A stretch of DNA of 5,351 bases from an uncultured Pseudomonadota bacterium (GTDB lineage: Bacteria; Bdellovibrionota_B; Oligoflexia; Oligoflexales; Bog-1112): positions 1-5,351 of the forward strand of contig CALBMD010000365.1 in NCBI GenBank assembly GCA_937896265.1, written 5' to 3'. The position numbers were made by a program, and so were the translations under genes. A model generated the notes under the pieces. The model ran no database searches. It worked only from the letters and a program-made list of their open reading frames with translations, and was not told the DNA's origin. This document shows, piece after piece, positions 5,223 to 5,351 of this stretch. Position 1 is the first letter of the stretch. Every line of letters begins with the position of its first letter.

Positions 5223-5246
5223 GGGCGTGTGGTTGGTGCCACGCCC
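5223..5246 (-). repeat. GC-rich hairpin in the groES leader
   Basis: GGGCGTG (5223-5229) and CACGCCC (5240-5246) are a 7 bp perfect inverted repeat around a 10 nt loop. In the minus-strand transcript the second arm ends directly against the AGGAGG ribosome binding site, so the stem could influence initiation. No T-run follows in either direction. Confidence 0.35.
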
Positions 5247-5255
5247 CCTCGGGCG

Positions 5256-5282
5256 TTAGCACTCGTCTCTAGCGAGTGCTAA
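5256..5282 (-). promoter_or_regulatory. CIRCE operator 1 (HrcA site)
   Basis: TTAGCACTC-N9-GAGTGCTAA, a perfect 9-9-9 match to the CIRCE consensus, the binding site of the heat-shock repressor HrcA. It lies 46 nt upstream of the groES ATG and overlaps the downstream side of the putative -10 box, as expected for a repressor site. Confidence 0.95.
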
Positions 5283-5310
5283 CCCTAGGGCGCGCTCCGG
5301 CCGTTCGCAA
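5282..5310 (-). promoter_or_regulatory. putative groES promoter
   Basis: On the minus strand TTGCGA (5305-5310) and TAGGGT (5282-5287) are separated by 17 nt, a fair match to a GC-rich-genome housekeeping promoter. Both boxes contact CIRCE sequences, so HrcA binding at either operator would block polymerase. Confidence 0.45.
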
Positions 5311-5334
5311 GCAGTCTCGACCGGAGAGTGCTAA
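5308..5334 (-). promoter_or_regulatory. CIRCE operator 2 (degenerate left arm)
   Basis: GAGTGCTAA (5326-5334) is a perfect CIRCE right arm. The left arm, CAAGCAGTC (5308-5316), matches 6 of 9 bases at the exact N9 spacing. With operator 1 this makes a tandem pair, as known upstream of some actinobacterial groESL operons. The last bases (5335-5351) show nothing further. Confidence 0.7.
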
Positions 5335-5351
5335 TCGGCCCCGGGCGTCCA

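Noticed and set aside
5052..5282. Continuation of the rpe reading frame as a 112-residue protein with a GC-rich C-terminus
   Set aside because: Past residue 36 it has no epimerase motifs and is just the antisense of the PIN and groES coding fragments.
1..5351. CRISPR array, tRNA, rRNA or insertion sequence
   Set aside because: No regularly spaced repeats, no cloverleaf, no rRNA-like stretch and no transposase were seen on either strand.

Overview
The window has two unlike parts. Positions 1 to about 5045 are AT-rich (a sample count, 4801-4860, gives 22 G/C of 60) and hold tightly packed bacterial genes with clear Shine-Dalgarno sites and several TTG or GTG starts. Positions from about 5050 to 5351 are GC-rich (41 G/C of 60 in 5101-5160) and look like actinobacterial-type DNA. 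The AT-rich host looks like a Gram-negative proteobacterium. A deltaproteobacterial or Bdellovibrionota-like lineage is my impression from the Def and D-2-hydroxyacid dehydrogenase sequences, but I cannot prove it from sequence alone.

Layout: a plus-strand alpha/beta hydrolase (77-862) runs tail-to-tail, with a 20 bp overlap, into a minus-strand GlcD-family FAD-linked oxidase (843-2249, D-2-hydroxyglutarate or D-lactate dehydrogenase type). The oxidase diverges from a small basic unknown protein (2380-2568). Next comes a 231-residue protein (2724-3419) with a degenerate response-regulator receiver domain that lacks the phospho-accepting aspartate.

A close-set plus-strand cluster follows: a cysteine dioxygenase-like cupin protein (3570-4106), an 81-residue single-pass membrane protein (4138-4383), peptide deformylase (def, 4406-4951), and the start of ribulose-phosphate 3-epimerase (rpe, from 4944). 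The gaps are 31 bp, 22 bp and an 8 bp overlap, so these genes are probably co-transcribed. Rpe breaks off after about 36 residues.

The GC-rich tail reads on the minus strand. It has two tandem CIRCE operators, a plausible promoter, a strong ribosome binding site and the first 10 codons of groES. These run into the C-terminal half of a PIN-domain toxin-like protein, which abuts the rpe fragment. So the last 300 bp contain two joints: rpe/PIN near 5037-5056, and PIN/groES within 5181-5198, where both genes could encode PLEDRI. The likeliest reading is a chimeric assembly or amplification product, not a new biological system. The most interesting intact biology is the pseudo-receiver protein, the cysteine dioxygenase and small membrane protein placed upstream of def, and a shared upstream motif (TTGAT plus TTTGCGGTG) before two plus-strand genes.
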